Source: Candidatus Peribacteria bacterium
Lineage (GTDB): Bacteria; Patescibacteriota; Gracilibacteria; Peribacterales; Peribacteraceae
Direction of reading: 5' to 3'
DNA length: 50,729 nt
NCBI GenBank assembly: GCA_943355155.1
Contig: CALREJ010000003.1
Coordinates: 1-50,729 of the forward strand
A program made the translations under genes and the position numbers. Under the pieces are notes generated by a model. The model did not search any database. It was not told the DNA's origin and saw nothing but the letters and a program-made list of their open reading frames with translations. Shown here one piece after another: positions 24,195 to 32,371 of the stretch. The first letter of the stretch is position 1, and every line of letters begins with the position of its first letter.

Positions 24195-24336
24195 TCAAAA
24201 CCAAGAAAATATCATCAAAACATTGTTCATAGTTTCAGCAAGTTCTGATGCATAGGCAGGAATTATATTTTCTGTTATACTAATCAGATTTTTGAAGCAA
24301 AAAAAGAAAACGCTCAAAAACAAACACGAAACATAC

Positions 24337-25545
24337 ATGTCACTTCACACACTCATGTTTGGCTGGGAATACCCACCACTCCACTCGGGAGGTTTGGGAG
24401 TTGCCTGTCAGGGGCTCGTGAAGGGGCTTTTGAAAAACGGCACACAGGTGACACTCGTCTTACCGACATCGAACATTACGGCGTCTGAAGGTGAGATGCT
24501 TCGGGGACCTGCGGATGAGATGCCTATCATTCGTTTTGTGAAAAGCACCCTGCGTCCGTACGAGGGGCTCGATGAATACGCGTCGCGCATGCACTTCGAA
24601 GTTGCCGGAGAAAATATTCAAGATCTCTATGGCCCAGATCTCGGTGAAGCGGTCGAACGATTTTCCCAAATGAGCGTCCACATGACGCAGGACGTGAACG
24701 CCGATGTCGTCCACTGTCACGACTGGATGACCTACGGTGCGGGAGTACGCGCAAGCCAGTATCACCGTGTCCCGCTCGTCGCACACATTCACGCAACCGA
24801 GCTCGATCGCACGGATTTTCACCCGAACCAATGGATTGCAGATCGTGAGCGCGCAGGGATGCTCGCTGCTGACCGCGTGATCGCCGTGAGTCAGTACACA
24901 AAAAATATCATCACCAAGCACTACGGCATTCCCGCAGACAAAGTGACGGTCGTTCACAATGGTCACGATCAACATCATGTCATCCACCGCGTACCAAGCG
25001 ACACCCTCAAGCGTCCCCCGCTGGTTCTGTTTCTCGGACGACTCACTGTTCAAAAAAACCCATGGCAGTTTTTGCAGATCGCACGTGCAATTCATGACAC
25101 GAGGCCGGACGTACAATTTGTCATGGCAGGCGAAGGCGGCATGTTGCAGGGACTCATCGACGAAGCCTGCACCCTCGGACTCAGCGACTGCGTGGTATTC
25201 ACGGGAAAAGTAAAACGCGAAGAAGCAACAGCCCTCTACAAACAAGCAAACTGTTTTGTGATGCCCTCGATCAGCGAACCGTTCGGACTCGTCGCACTCG
25301 AAGCAATCGCGCACGGCGTTCCTGTTGTACTCAGCAAACAATCCGGCGCCGCGGAAGTGATCGACCATGCATTTACCTCTGACTTCTGGGACACGGAACG
25401 CTTCGCAGATTGCATCCTAACGATCCTCCGAGAGAAACCACTGGCGCAGCAATTGATTTCAGAAGCCCCACGCGTCCTCCAGCGACTCAGCTGGAAAAAC
25501 CAATCCGGCGCCGTGATGAATGTCTACAACGACCTAATCTCCTAA
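24337..25545 (+). CDS. Glycosyltransferase, starch/glycogen-synthase-like (GT4/GT5)
   Basis: 402 aa, GT-B fold. The N-terminal FGWEYPPLHSGGLGVACQGL with HSGGLG is the synthase-type donor loop (family KTGGL). VVHCHDWMTYGAG, HIHATELDR and VIAVSQYTKNI are typical of the acceptor domain, and FLGRLTVQKNP, EGGMLQGLIDE and SEPFGLVALEAIAHGVPVV form the nucleotide-sugar C-domain with the E-x7-E motif. It most likely transfers glucose from UDP- or ADP-glucose to an alpha-glucan. It is followed by GH57 and GH15 genes on the same strand. The start is the ATG opening the conserved region; TATACT lies about 55 nt upstream, so a leader is expected. Confidence 0.9.
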   Translation: MSLHTLMFGWEYPPLHSGGLGVACQGLVKGLLKNGTQVTLVLPTSNITASEGEMLRGPADEMPIIRFVKSTLRPYEGLDEYASRMHFEVAGENIQDLYGPDLGEAVERFSQMSVHMTQDVNADVVHCHDWMTYGAGVRASQYHRVPLVAHIHATELDRTDFHPNQWIADRERAGMLAADRVIAVSQYTKNIITKHYGIPADKVTVVHNGHDQHHVIHRVPSDTLKRPPLVLFLGRLTVQKNPWQFLQIARAIHDTRPDVQFVMAGEGGMLQGLIDEACTLGLSDCVVFTGKVKREEATALYKQANCFVMPSISEPFGLVALEAIAHGVPVVLSKQSGAAEVIDHAFTSDFWDTERFADCILTILREKPLAQQLISEAPRVLQRLSWKNQSGAVMNVYNDLIS

Positions 25546-25597
25546 TTCCTAATTCCTAAGTCCTAAGTCCTAACTCCTAGTTCCTAACTCCTAATTA
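25532..25597. repeat. Tandem 7-bp micro-repeat (TCCTAAN)
   Basis: About eight imperfect copies of TCCTAAT/TCCTAAG/TCCTAAC stand between the glycosyltransferase stop and the GH57 start and slightly overlap the stop. They leave no room for a usual ribosome site or promoter. Confidence 0.8.
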
Positions 25598-25598
25598 T

Positions 25599-26945
25599 AT
25601 GGCCCCGCTCGTCTGCTTCTACTTCCAGGTTCACCAACCCTACCGACTCCGCGACCTGCGTGTCCGTGAGATCGGCACCGGTGATATCACTTACTTCGAT
25701 GAAGAGAAAAATCGCGCGATCTTCCGCAAGGTTGCCGAGAAGTGCTACCTGCCGACGAACAAGATGATGCTCGATCTCCTCAATCATCATCCAAACTTCG
25801 CGATCTCGTATTCGCTCTCCGGTGTCTTTCTCGATCAATGTAAGGAGTACGGACCGGACGTCCTCGATTCGTTCAAGGCACTCGCTGCGACAGGACGTGT
25901 GGAATTTTTGGCAGAGACGTATTACCACTCACTGAGTTCGATCAAGTCACTCGCGGAATTTTGTAAGCAGGTCACGAAACACGTGAACACGATCAAAGAA
26001 CTTTTCGGGCAAACACCGAAAGTATTTCGTAACACAGAACTGATTTTCAATAACGAAATCGCGCAGATTGCACGCCTCATGGGATTTGAAGGAATTATCG
26101 CCGAAGGCGCAGATCACCTGCTTGGGCACAGAAGCCCAAACGTCCCCTACAGTCCTCCGAATTTCCGCATGAGTCCCGAAAAAGAACGCATCATCCGAGA
26201 TAACCGACCTCTCCCGATGCGAAGCTCCGAGATTCATATCTTACTCAAAAACTATCGCCTGAGTGACGACATCGCATTTCGCTTTTCGGACAGAAACTGG
26301 GCAGCATTTCCGCTCTATGCCGACACCTACACGCACTGGCTCGACGGAAACGAAGGCCACAGCATTAACCTGTTCATGGACTACGAAACCTTCGGGGAAC
26401 ACCAGTGGGAAGCAACGGGAATTTTCGATTTCATGCGCTCACTCCCCTATAAACTGGAACAAAAAAATATCGGTACGGCGACGCCCTCCGAGGTGTTGAA
26501 GAGATGGAAAGATGCCGATCACACGGACACGTACGACGTGCATAACATCATCTCATGGGCAGACACCGAACGTGACCTATCTGCATGGCAGGGAAATCAC
26601 ATTCAGCGTTCCGCACTCGATGCGCTCTATGCCATGGAAGACGCAGTGAAGGCAACGAATGACGCCGAGATTTTGGAGACATGGCGCAAGCTCCAGACCT
26701 CTGACCACTTCTATTACATGTGTACCAAGTACTGGAGCGACGGCGATGTGCACAAATATTTCAGCCCCTACGATTCGCCCTACGAAGCCTACCGCCGCTT
26801 CAGCCACGCCCTTTGTGACCTGAAAGCCCGCGTGAGCGGAACATCAGGAACAACGGTACGGACGAAGAAAATTCGATCTGCAACAAAATCAATCCCCATG
26901 AATAAAAAAAATAAAAATCTAGCAACGAGCCAACTAGCCAACTAG
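25599..26945 (+). CDS. GH57 glycoside hydrolase (cytoplasmic alpha-amylase-like)
   Basis: 448 aa, family GH57, which acts on alpha-1,4-glucans. The five GH57 regions are visible: FQVHQPYRLRD (His-Gln-Pro), ISYSLSGVFLDQ, EFLAETYYHSLSS, FRNTELIFNN with the nucleophile Glu near 147, and LFMDYETFGEH with the catalytic Asp near 260. There is no signal peptide, so it acts on intracellular glycogen-like polymer. It lies between a synthase-like glycosyltransferase and a GH15 enzyme. The last nine residues (NLATSQLAN) are encoded by an intergenic micro-repeat, so the stop seems to have moved into it. Confidence 0.95.
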   Translation: MAPLVCFYFQVHQPYRLRDLRVREIGTGDITYFDEEKNRAIFRKVAEKCYLPTNKMMLDLLNHHPNFAISYSLSGVFLDQCKEYGPDVLDSFKALAATGRVEFLAETYYHSLSSIKSLAEFCKQVTKHVNTIKELFGQTPKVFRNTELIFNNEIAQIARLMGFEGIIAEGADHLLGHRSPNVPYSPPNFRMSPEKERIIRDNRPLPMRSSEIHILLKNYRLSDDIAFRFSDRNWAAFPLYADTYTHWLDGNEGHSINLFMDYETFGEHQWEATGIFDFMRSLPYKLEQKNIGTATPSEVLKRWKDADHTDTYDVHNIISWADTERDLSAWQGNHIQRSALDALYAMEDAVKATNDAEILETWRKLQTSDHFYYMCTKYWSDGDVHKYFSPYDSPYEAYRRFSHALCDLKARVSGTSGTTVRTKKIRSATKSIPMNKKNKNLATSQLAN

Positions 26946-26990
26946 CCAACTCCTCCGTCTACTCACTCCCACCTACTCACTACTCACTGA
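26925..26990. repeat. Micro-repeats (CTAGCCAA and CTACTCACT units)
   Basis: Three units of AGCCAACT (the first inside the GH57 reading frame) are followed by CTACTCACTCCCACCTACTC and further CTACTCACT units up to the GH15 start. The CTACTCACT motif recurs, inverted, between the DsbA-like and dnaX genes (40393-40432). Confidence 0.75.
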
Positions 26991-26992
26991 AT

Positions 26993-29044
26993 ATGCCAAG
27001 ACCACTCGTCCTCGGAAACGGCACACTCCTCGCAACGTTCGACCAGCACTTGCAGATGCGTGATCTCTACTTTCCGTACGTCGGAATGGAAGATCACACA
27101 ACATACGGCATCGTCCATAAACTTGGAGTCTTTGTCGAAGGCAAAGGATTTTCGTGGGTCAATGATGGCAGCTGGGTGATCAATCTCGCCTACAAACTCG
27201 ATACGCTGGTCGGCAGCTGTACGATGACGAACGAAAAACTGGGAATCAGCATGGTGATGGAAGACTGCGTCCATCCTGTGCATAACATTCTCCTTCGTCG
27301 CTGTCTCATTCGCTCACTCGACGGACAGGAAAAGATCGTGAAAATTTTCTATCACCACGATTTTCATATCTACGGCGACAACCAAAAAGACACAGCGTTC
27401 TATGAACCCTACACGAACTCGATTATCCATTTCCGTCAGACACGCTACTTCCTCATCGGCGGACAAACGGATAATCCACAGGAATGTTTCATCGGCCACA
27501 GCGGCGGTGAATACGATTCCGTACTCCACAGCAGAAAACTCGTCAGCACCTGCGGCATCTCTTCTTTTACCGTCGGCAAAGCCAATTACAACGGCTTCAT
27601 CGGCACGTGGAAAGATGCAGAAGACGGAACGCTGAGCAAGAATACAATCGAACAGGGATCTGTAGATTCGACCGTCGCGATTCATGCGATCGTGCAGAAA
27701 GATAAAGAAACCGAAATCATCATGTGGCTCTGTGCAGGACAAACCCTCGACGAAGTGGTGCAGATGCAGCAGCTGATTTTGTCAGAAAGTCCGGGACGAC
27801 TTCTCCACAACACCGCAAATTATTGGAAGAGCTGGGTCGTGAAAGCGAATGCAGATTTTGGATCACTGTCACCGGAAGCAGTCGAACTCTACAAGCGAAG
27901 TCTGATGATGATTCGCGTCCATGCCGATAATCACGGAGGGATCCTCGCCGCAGCGGATAGCGACATCATGATGTTCAACCGCGATACCTACACGTATGTA
28001 TGGCCCCGAGACGGCGCATTTGTGTCCCTCGCACTCGACCAAGCGGGATACAGTGAAGTCTCGAGACGATTTTTTGAATTCTGTTGCAGGGTACAGACTC
28101 CCGATGGCTACTTGCTCCATAAATATAATCCGGACGGTTCTGTGGGGTCTTCGTGGCACCCGTGGTTTCGGGAAGGTGAATCGCAACTTCCCATTCAGGA
28201 AGATGAAACCGCACTCGTGCTCTACGCCCTCGCGAAGCACTTTGAACAGACACAGGACTTTGAATTTTTGCAGCAGATGTACGAGAAATTTATACGGAAT
28301 GCCGCGCAATTTCTCTGCGAATTCCGTGAAGAGGAAACCGGACTCCCCCTCCCCAGTTACGACCTCTGGGAAGAGCACCGTGGGATCTTCAGTTACACCG
28401 TCGCAACCGTCATCGCGGGGCTGCAGGCCGCCGCGTACATGTCACAAATGCTCGGTCACGTCACGCATTCCGAACGCTACCATCACGTCGCAGATGAGAT
28501 GAAACAGGCTTTAATCTTCCACATGTTCGACGAAAAAGAGCAGAGATTCATGAAGAAAATCAAACGTAAAAACGGGGAAACAGTTGAGCGCGACACCACG
28601 CCCGACGCGAGCCTTTCGATCATCTGGAAACTGGGCGTATTGCCACCGGACGATCCACGCATCATCTCCACCATGACACAGCTCCAAGAAAAACTCGCGG
28701 TGAAAACATCCGTCGGAGGACTCGCTCGCTTCACAATCGATAATTACCACGCAGTCACAACACCAAACGCCGACATCCCCGGAAACCCGTGGATCATCAC
28801 GACACTCTGGAGTGCGCAGTGGGAAATCGCCCGCGCAAAAACGCTTGCTGACCTCGACAAAGGCAAAGCCATCATCGACTGGGCCCGCAGATTCGCAACA
28901 CCGACAGGAATCCTCCCCGAACAAATGCATCCCTTCACAGGAGCTCCCCTCTCTGTCGCCCCGCTCACATGGAGCCACGCGACGTATGTGGAGACGGTTC
29001 TTGCGTTTGCGAAGAAGGAGAAGGAGTTGAAGAAGGGGGTTTAG
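26993..29044 (+). CDS. GH15 glucoamylase/glucodextranase-like enzyme
   Basis: 683 aa, family GH15. The N-terminal ~270 residues form the beta-sandwich (LVLGNGTLLATFDQH, LQMRDLYFPYVG). The (alpha/alpha)6 barrel carries YVWPRDGAFVSLALD near 336, the general acid in LPSYDLWEEHRG near 459, and the general base in GILPEQMHPFTGAP near 641, followed by LTWSHATYV. It has no signal peptide, so it is an intracellular exo-enzyme releasing glucose from glucan or malto-oligosaccharide ends. With the GT and GH57 genes it forms an alpha-glucan synthesis and breakdown set. Confidence 0.95.
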   Translation: MPRPLVLGNGTLLATFDQHLQMRDLYFPYVGMEDHTTYGIVHKLGVFVEGKGFSWVNDGSWVINLAYKLDTLVGSCTMTNEKLGISMVMEDCVHPVHNILLRRCLIRSLDGQEKIVKIFYHHDFHIYGDNQKDTAFYEPYTNSIIHFRQTRYFLIGGQTDNPQECFIGHSGGEYDSVLHSRKLVSTCGISSFTVGKANYNGFIGTWKDAEDGTLSKNTIEQGSVDSTVAIHAIVQKDKETEIIMWLCAGQTLDEVVQMQQLILSESPGRLLHNTANYWKSWVVKANADFGSLSPEAVELYKRSLMMIRVHADNHGGILAAADSDIMMFNRDTYTYVWPRDGAFVSLALDQAGYSEVSRRFFEFCCRVQTPDGYLLHKYNPDGSVGSSWHPWFREGESQLPIQEDETALVLYALAKHFEQTQDFEFLQQMYEKFIRNAAQFLCEFREEETGLPLPSYDLWEEHRGIFSYTVATVIAGLQAAAYMSQMLGHVTHSERYHHVADEMKQALIFHMFDEKEQRFMKKIKRKNGETVERDTTPDASLSIIWKLGVLPPDDPRIISTMTQLQEKLAVKTSVGGLARFTIDNYHAVTTPNADIPGNPWIITTLWSAQWEIARAKTLADLDKGKAIIDWARRFATPTGILPEQMHPFTGAPLSVAPLTWSHATYVETVLAFAKKEKELKKGV

Positions 29045-29063
29045 GAATTAGGAGACTAGGTTT

Positions 29064-29085
29064 CTAGCTTCTAGAAGGAATTTTT
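29064..29085. repeat. Left inverted repeat flanking the four-helix-bundle gene
   Basis: CTAGCTTCTAGAAGGAATTT and two further T. The right partner at 29570-29591 reads CTAGCTTCTAAATGGAATTT on the opposite strand, so the arms match at 19-20 of 22 positions. The last two bases fall in the stop codon of the enclosed gene. Confidence 0.65.
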
Positions 29086-29455
29086 AAGCTTTGCCACGCA
29101 ATTCGTAGATCATTTTATTCAACATTTTCATTGTTTCGAGGAGAAGTCGATCAACTATTGCATAGTCCAATAGTGCAGTTTTTAAAAGCATCTTTGAAAG
29201 GGAAATCTGCGTTTCGAGCTCAGCACCGGAAGCATATGCAATCAGTAAAAAATGTCTAAATTCTTTTCGTGTACCTCTGTGTCTGCCCTCTGCGATATTA
29301 GAAGCGATCGATACTGCCGACCTTTGCATTTGAGAAATCAATCCGAATTGTTCAGTCGACGGAAAATTTTCTGTGAGCGAATACACAGCAGCTGTCAGCT
29401 GCATCGCTCGTTGCCACACAATCAAATCTTTATAGGAACGGATAACAGAATTCAT
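29084..29455 (-). CDS. Four-helix-bundle protein (23S-rRNA-intervening-sequence/Avd-like)
   Basis: 123 aa, the S23/IVP four-helix-bundle family: SYKDLIVWQRAMQLTAAVY (helix 1), FPSTEQFGLISQMQRSAVSI then ASNIAEGRHR (helix 2 and the conserved NIAEG), FLLIAYASGAELETQI (helix 3) and a last helix ending YELRGKA. Members form pentamers; some sit inside 23S rRNA insertions, and others (Avd) assist diversity-generating retroelements. No reverse transcriptase or variable repeat is nearby. TATATT ends 6 nt before the ATG. The gene is AT-rich and enclosed by inverted repeats, so it may be a mobile cassette. Confidence 0.92.
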   Translation of the reverse strand: MNSVIRSYKDLIVWQRAMQLTAAVYSLTENFPSTEQFGLISQMQRSAVSIASNIAEGRHRGTRKEFRHFLLIAYASGAELETQISLSKMLLKTALLDYAIVDRLLLETMKMLNKMIYELRGKA

Positions 29456-29569
29456 ACAAAAAATATACTGTATTATGAAATGCTGCGAATAATAAAAAAT
29501 GCTGTGTACCTTTATTTTGTTTACTAGAAAAGAAAAAAACAGTTCTGCGCATGGTAAGAACGTTCAAAA

Positions 29570-29591
29570 AAAAATTCCATTTAGAAGCTAG
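29570..29591. repeat. Right inverted repeat flanking the four-helix-bundle gene
   Basis: The complement of the left arm at 29064-29085 with two to three mismatches. Both sides continue into CTAG/CCTAG-rich sequence. The 115-bp stretch between the gene start and this repeat is AT-rich and holds only the gene's promoter. Confidence 0.65.
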
Positions 29592-29645
29592 AAAGCTAGC
29601 CCTCCTAGTTCCTATCTCTTCTTTGTCATGCTATCATCATCCCCG

Positions 29646-30557
29646 ATGATCCTCCGCAAAAAATCATTTCTGTTTTCCCTCGGACTCGCGCTCACACTCA
29701 GTGCTGTCCCAGCTTTTGCGGAAGAGACGGGCTCCGGCGCATCAGCAAGCGGAACAGAGGTGATTGATGTGAGTGTCGCATTACCACAAAAACTTTCTGC
29801 GCTGCACACGGCATTAAACGAACGCATCCCCGAAACACGGATCGATGTATTGCTCCCCGCACCAAAAATCGCAGGATGGCAGTCGGAAATTGCGCGCAAC
29901 GTCGAAAAATCACGGACGGACAGAGCCTATTGCCGCGATGCAATTCGCCAAGCAAACCGCGACACGCTGATTGACAGAGCATCGACCTGCATGCGCGCGG
30001 ATTTGATGCAGGAAATTTCATTCCTCCGAAAGCAAAGTTCGTACGTGGCTACTCTCCCCTTCCTCGATGCAACACTTCTCGCCGATGCCAAGGCACGGAT
30101 CAGTACACTCATCGACGCGGACATGACTGTCGTCGGTGCAATCGACGCGGGGCTCTATTTGCAAACAGATCAACTGCTCGATGCGAAGAAGAAGCTCACC
30201 GATCAGTACCGTCTTCCCTACTGGAACGCGATGATCAAAGTGCGCGCAGACAGACAGCTCGTGTGGGTAGGACTGATGGTCAGGAGGCTTGATGAGGTTT
30301 TGAAAGAGGGTAATAACACCGATGCGATCCTAGACATGATGTACCAAGGGGCTGTTTGCCTCGATGAATCACGCCTAAAGGAGCAGGCAATTCTCAATTC
30401 ATCTGACTTAGAAAGTGCTGTAAAACTGCTTCCAGAAGAGCAAAAGTTACTGAAGGCTTGTCGGGAAACTATGTGGAATGTCGGGCACCTGAAGCTACGG
30501 CAATTTGAAAGTGAAAAGGCGGCAGAGGCAAGTAAAAACGCGAAGGGTACAAAGTAG
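29646..30557 (+). CDS. Exported helical protein, unknown function
   Basis: 303 aa with a good signal peptide (MILRKKSFLFSLGLALTLS, likely cut after VPAFA). The mature protein begins with a Gly/Ser/Ala linker and is then almost wholly alpha-helical (AKARISTLIDADMTVVGAID, LRQFESEKAAEASKNAKG). Cysteines occur at AYCRDAIR, ASTCMRAD, GAVCLDES and LKACRETM. No family is recognised. The start at 29646 is chosen because TATCAT ends 8 nt upstream and the signal peptide then starts cleanly; an ATG six codons earlier precedes that box. Confidence 0.82.
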   Translation: MILRKKSFLFSLGLALTLSAVPAFAEETGSGASASGTEVIDVSVALPQKLSALHTALNERIPETRIDVLLPAPKIAGWQSEIARNVEKSRTDRAYCRDAIRQANRDTLIDRASTCMRADLMQEISFLRKQSSYVATLPFLDATLLADAKARISTLIDADMTVVGAIDAGLYLQTDQLLDAKKKLTDQYRLPYWNAMIKVRADRQLVWVGLMVRRLDEVLKEGNNTDAILDMMYQGAVCLDESRLKEQAILNSSDLESAVKLLPEEQKLLKACRETMWNVGHLKLRQFESEKAAEASKNAKGTK

Positions 30558-30654
30558 TAAACGCCTGAATGGATGAAAATATGTATATTGTAAAACATAT
30601 TTATTTGAATACAACTACCGGAGGGCAGGCAGGAGTCATAAGCTCGGCAGTCCG

Positions 30655-31353
30655 ATGCAAAAGCGAAACCTCCGCCACCGCGTAGAATACACGAAAAACA
30701 AGCATTCGCGTGCAGTGTGCAAAGAAAACACGATCATCATCCGGCTTGCAAGAAATCTTTCCAAAACCGAAGAACAAGATCACATCCAGTCTCTGCTTCG
30801 TCGCATGACACATCTTGTTCTGCAAGAGAATCAAAAGGAAGAAATCGATCCGTTCCGATATCTTCTAGGTGGCGGCGATTCACAAACCGTCACACTCGCA
30901 TCGGGACGAAAATATATTCTCAGTCTGAAACCGGGACTCAGGACAAAGGCAGAGATGACACTGCGCGGATGGAATATCACGGTGAGCCCCCAGGTCCGTC
31001 GCGCAAGACTCCATCGGTTTTTCTGGTCACTCATTTCCAAAAGTGAACTGCGTCGTGTGACGCAGCTCGTGCATGCAATCAATATGGAAACATACCAAGC
31101 GCACATTCGTGAAGTTCGCCTCTCGTTTGCCACCACACAATGGGGAAGCTGCTCACCAAAAGGCGTAATCATGATCAATACCGCACTCCTCTTTCTGCCT
31201 CCGAGACTGCTCCGATACGTCATCGTCCACGAGCTCGCTCATCGCAGACACGCGAATCACTCCGCAACCTATTGGCGAGAAGTTGAGCGCATGATGCCGA
31301 ATTACAGAAAGCCGTATATGGAGTTGCAGGGGTATCGGTTGCCGCAGATATAA
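30655..31353 (+). CDS. YgjP-like metallopeptidase (M48/DUF45 group)
   Basis: 232 aa. The DUF45/YgjP signature is complete: VRLSFATTQWGSCSPKGVIM, then INTALLFLPPRLLRYVIVHE, then LAHRRHANHSATYWREVE, i.e. HELAH zinc ligands with the third His in NHS. This group forms cytoplasmic zinc metallopeptidases of the gluzincin class with unknown substrates; in other bacteria the gene often neighbours restriction or maintenance genes. There is no signal peptide. No -10 box stands right before the ATG, which lies about 98 nt after the exported protein gene, so co-transcription is possible. Confidence 0.9.
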   Translation: MQKRNLRHRVEYTKNKHSRAVCKENTIIIRLARNLSKTEEQDHIQSLLRRMTHLVLQENQKEEIDPFRYLLGGGDSQTVTLASGRKYILSLKPGLRTKAEMTLRGWNITVSPQVRRARLHRFFWSLISKSELRRVTQLVHAINMETYQAHIREVRLSFATTQWGSCSPKGVIMINTALLFLPPRLLRYVIVHELAHRRHANHSATYWREVERMMPNYRKPYMELQGYRLPQI

Positions 31354-31429
31354 AAAAGGGAGGGCGCTGCCGCCACGGGGGGTGGAGGGGTCAGCGGTCG
31401 ATGGGATTGGCGGCGGAGCATTTCTTTGG

Positions 31430-31459
31430 TTCTTTCTTGTTGCCGTTGACAAGAAAGAA
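31430..31459. repeat. 11-bp perfect inverted repeat
   Basis: TTCTTTCTTGT, an 8-nt loop, then ACAAGAAAGAA. There is no T run on the plus strand. It lies in a 223-bp gap without a credible longer gene. Confidence 0.6.
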
Positions 31460-31473
31460 CAAGGAGAGGGCAT

Positions 31474-31513
31474 GTGTCATGGATTCGTCGCGGCTCACCA
31501 TGACACGTTTTTT
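31474..31513 (+). terminator. Terminator-like hairpin
   Basis: GTGTCATGG and CCATGACAC form a perfect 9-bp stem across a 15-nt loop, then G and six T. It probably ends the YgjP-like transcript. Confidence 0.6.
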
Positions 31514-31576
31514 CATTCTTTTTCTTTCGTAAAAAACCGCCCCATCGCTACACTGAAACCTCTTCCCCCCACTCCC

Positions 31577-31714
31577 ATGTTCCACGATGATGACGATGAC
31601 GATGATAAGAAAGCAAAACCTGATCCCGTTGAAGGACCTTCGGGAGGAAGCTACGAACATCCCGATTTGGAAATTCCGGGTGAAGAGCAAGGACCGGGGA
31701 ACGCTCAACAATAA
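31577..31714 (+). CDS. Small acidic protein (45 aa)
   Basis: A short ORF starting MFHDDDDDDDKK, then Pro/Gly/Glu-rich sequence (PDPVEGPSGGSYEHPDLE), ending GPGNAQQ. The heptad of Asp and the overall acidic, disordered nature are unusual. TACACT lies about 24 nt upstream of the ATG. The ORF stands between two terminator-like hairpins, so it would form its own transcription unit. No family is recognised. It could be a real small protein or chance. Confidence 0.45.
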   Translation: MFHDDDDDDDKKAKPDPVEGPSGGSYEHPDLEIPGEEQGPGNAQQ

Positions 31715-31717
31715 AAG

Positions 31718-31793
31718 TGTCACACTGAGTGAAAAACGTGTTCGTCCTTCTATACATCCTGCGGCGGCGGGACACTCAGGATGACACGTTTTT
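31718..31793. terminator. REP-like hairpin acting as bidirectional terminator
   Basis: GTGTCACACTGAGTG pairs with CACTCAGGATGACAC (13 of 15 positions), followed by GTTTTT. The inside contains TTCGTCCTTC and the end CTCAGGATGAC, the motifs of the REP-like family seen elsewhere. It separates the small acidic ORF from the convergent maf gene. Confidence 0.6.
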
Positions 31794-31795
31794 AA

Positions 31796-32371
31796 TCAAA
31801 TCTGAAAACCAGCATTCTTCGCAATCTTGCCAAACAAAAATATCGGCAGTCCCACAACTCCCGTCCAATCCCCTTCTATTTTTTCAATCAGGAGTTGCCC
31901 GAGTCCATCAATTTGAAATCCGCCCGATCTTCCCTGCCACAAATGTGTACTGATCCACCAGTTGATCTGATCTCCCGAGAGTTTCGCAAAGTGCACGTAC
32001 GAGGAATTTGTCGCTTCGTGAAGATCGCCATTCGCATCGATCAGACACAGAGATGAATGGACGATGGAGATACCACCACTCTGTTCCGAGATCATTGACC
32101 GAGCCTCATTAGCATCCTTCGGTTTTTCGAGGAGCGTTCCGCGTGGACTCACAACGAGTGTATCTGCGCCCAGAACAAATCGACCACTGTGCATAGTCGC
32201 AACGTCCTCCGCCTTCAAACGAGCAAGTGTTTGGGAACGAACGAGCGGATCTTTTTCGGGATGAATATCTTCGTCGACGTGACTGGGAATCACTTCAAAA
32301 TTGACTCCAATGCTGCGAAGAAGCTGACTTCGTTGTGGACTGCTGGATGCGAGAATCAATCGATCGATCAT
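31796..32371 (-). CDS. maf: Maf-family nucleoside triphosphate pyrophosphatase
   Basis: 191 aa, Maf/HAM1-fold enzyme that hydrolyses (modified) dTTP/UTP or CTP to the monophosphate and keeps bad nucleotides out of DNA and RNA. Motifs: LILASSSPQRSQLLRSIG at the N-terminus, FVLGADTLVV, LLEKPKDANEARSMI and the terminal GDWTGVVGLP. The region corresponding to 'GKAGGYAIQG' reads GRSGGFQIDG, a mild variant. The start overlaps the trpS stop by four bases (ATGA), so maf is translated by coupling from the trpS message. Confidence 0.95.
   Translation of the reverse strand: MIDRLILASSSPQRSQLLRSIGVNFEVIPSHVDEDIHPEKDPLVRSQTLARLKAEDVATMHSGRFVLGADTLVVSPRGTLLEKPKDANEARSMISEQSGGISIVHSSLCLIDANGDLHEATNSSYVHFAKLSGDQINWWISTHLWQGRSGGFQIDGLGQLLIEKIEGDWTGVVGLPIFLFGKIAKNAGFQI

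Noticed and set aside
24460..25368. 302-aa minus-strand ORF opposite the glycosyltransferase
   Set aside because: It is an antisense shadow of a well-supported GT gene, with Cys/His-rich implausible sequence.
25532..25597. CRISPR array
   Set aside because: The repeat units are 7 bp and contiguous with no spacers, and no cas genes are present anywhere in the window.
29084..29455. Diversity-generating retroelement (Avd plus reverse transcriptase)
   Set aside because: The gene resembles Avd/IVP, but no reverse transcriptase, template repeat or variable repeat is found nearby.
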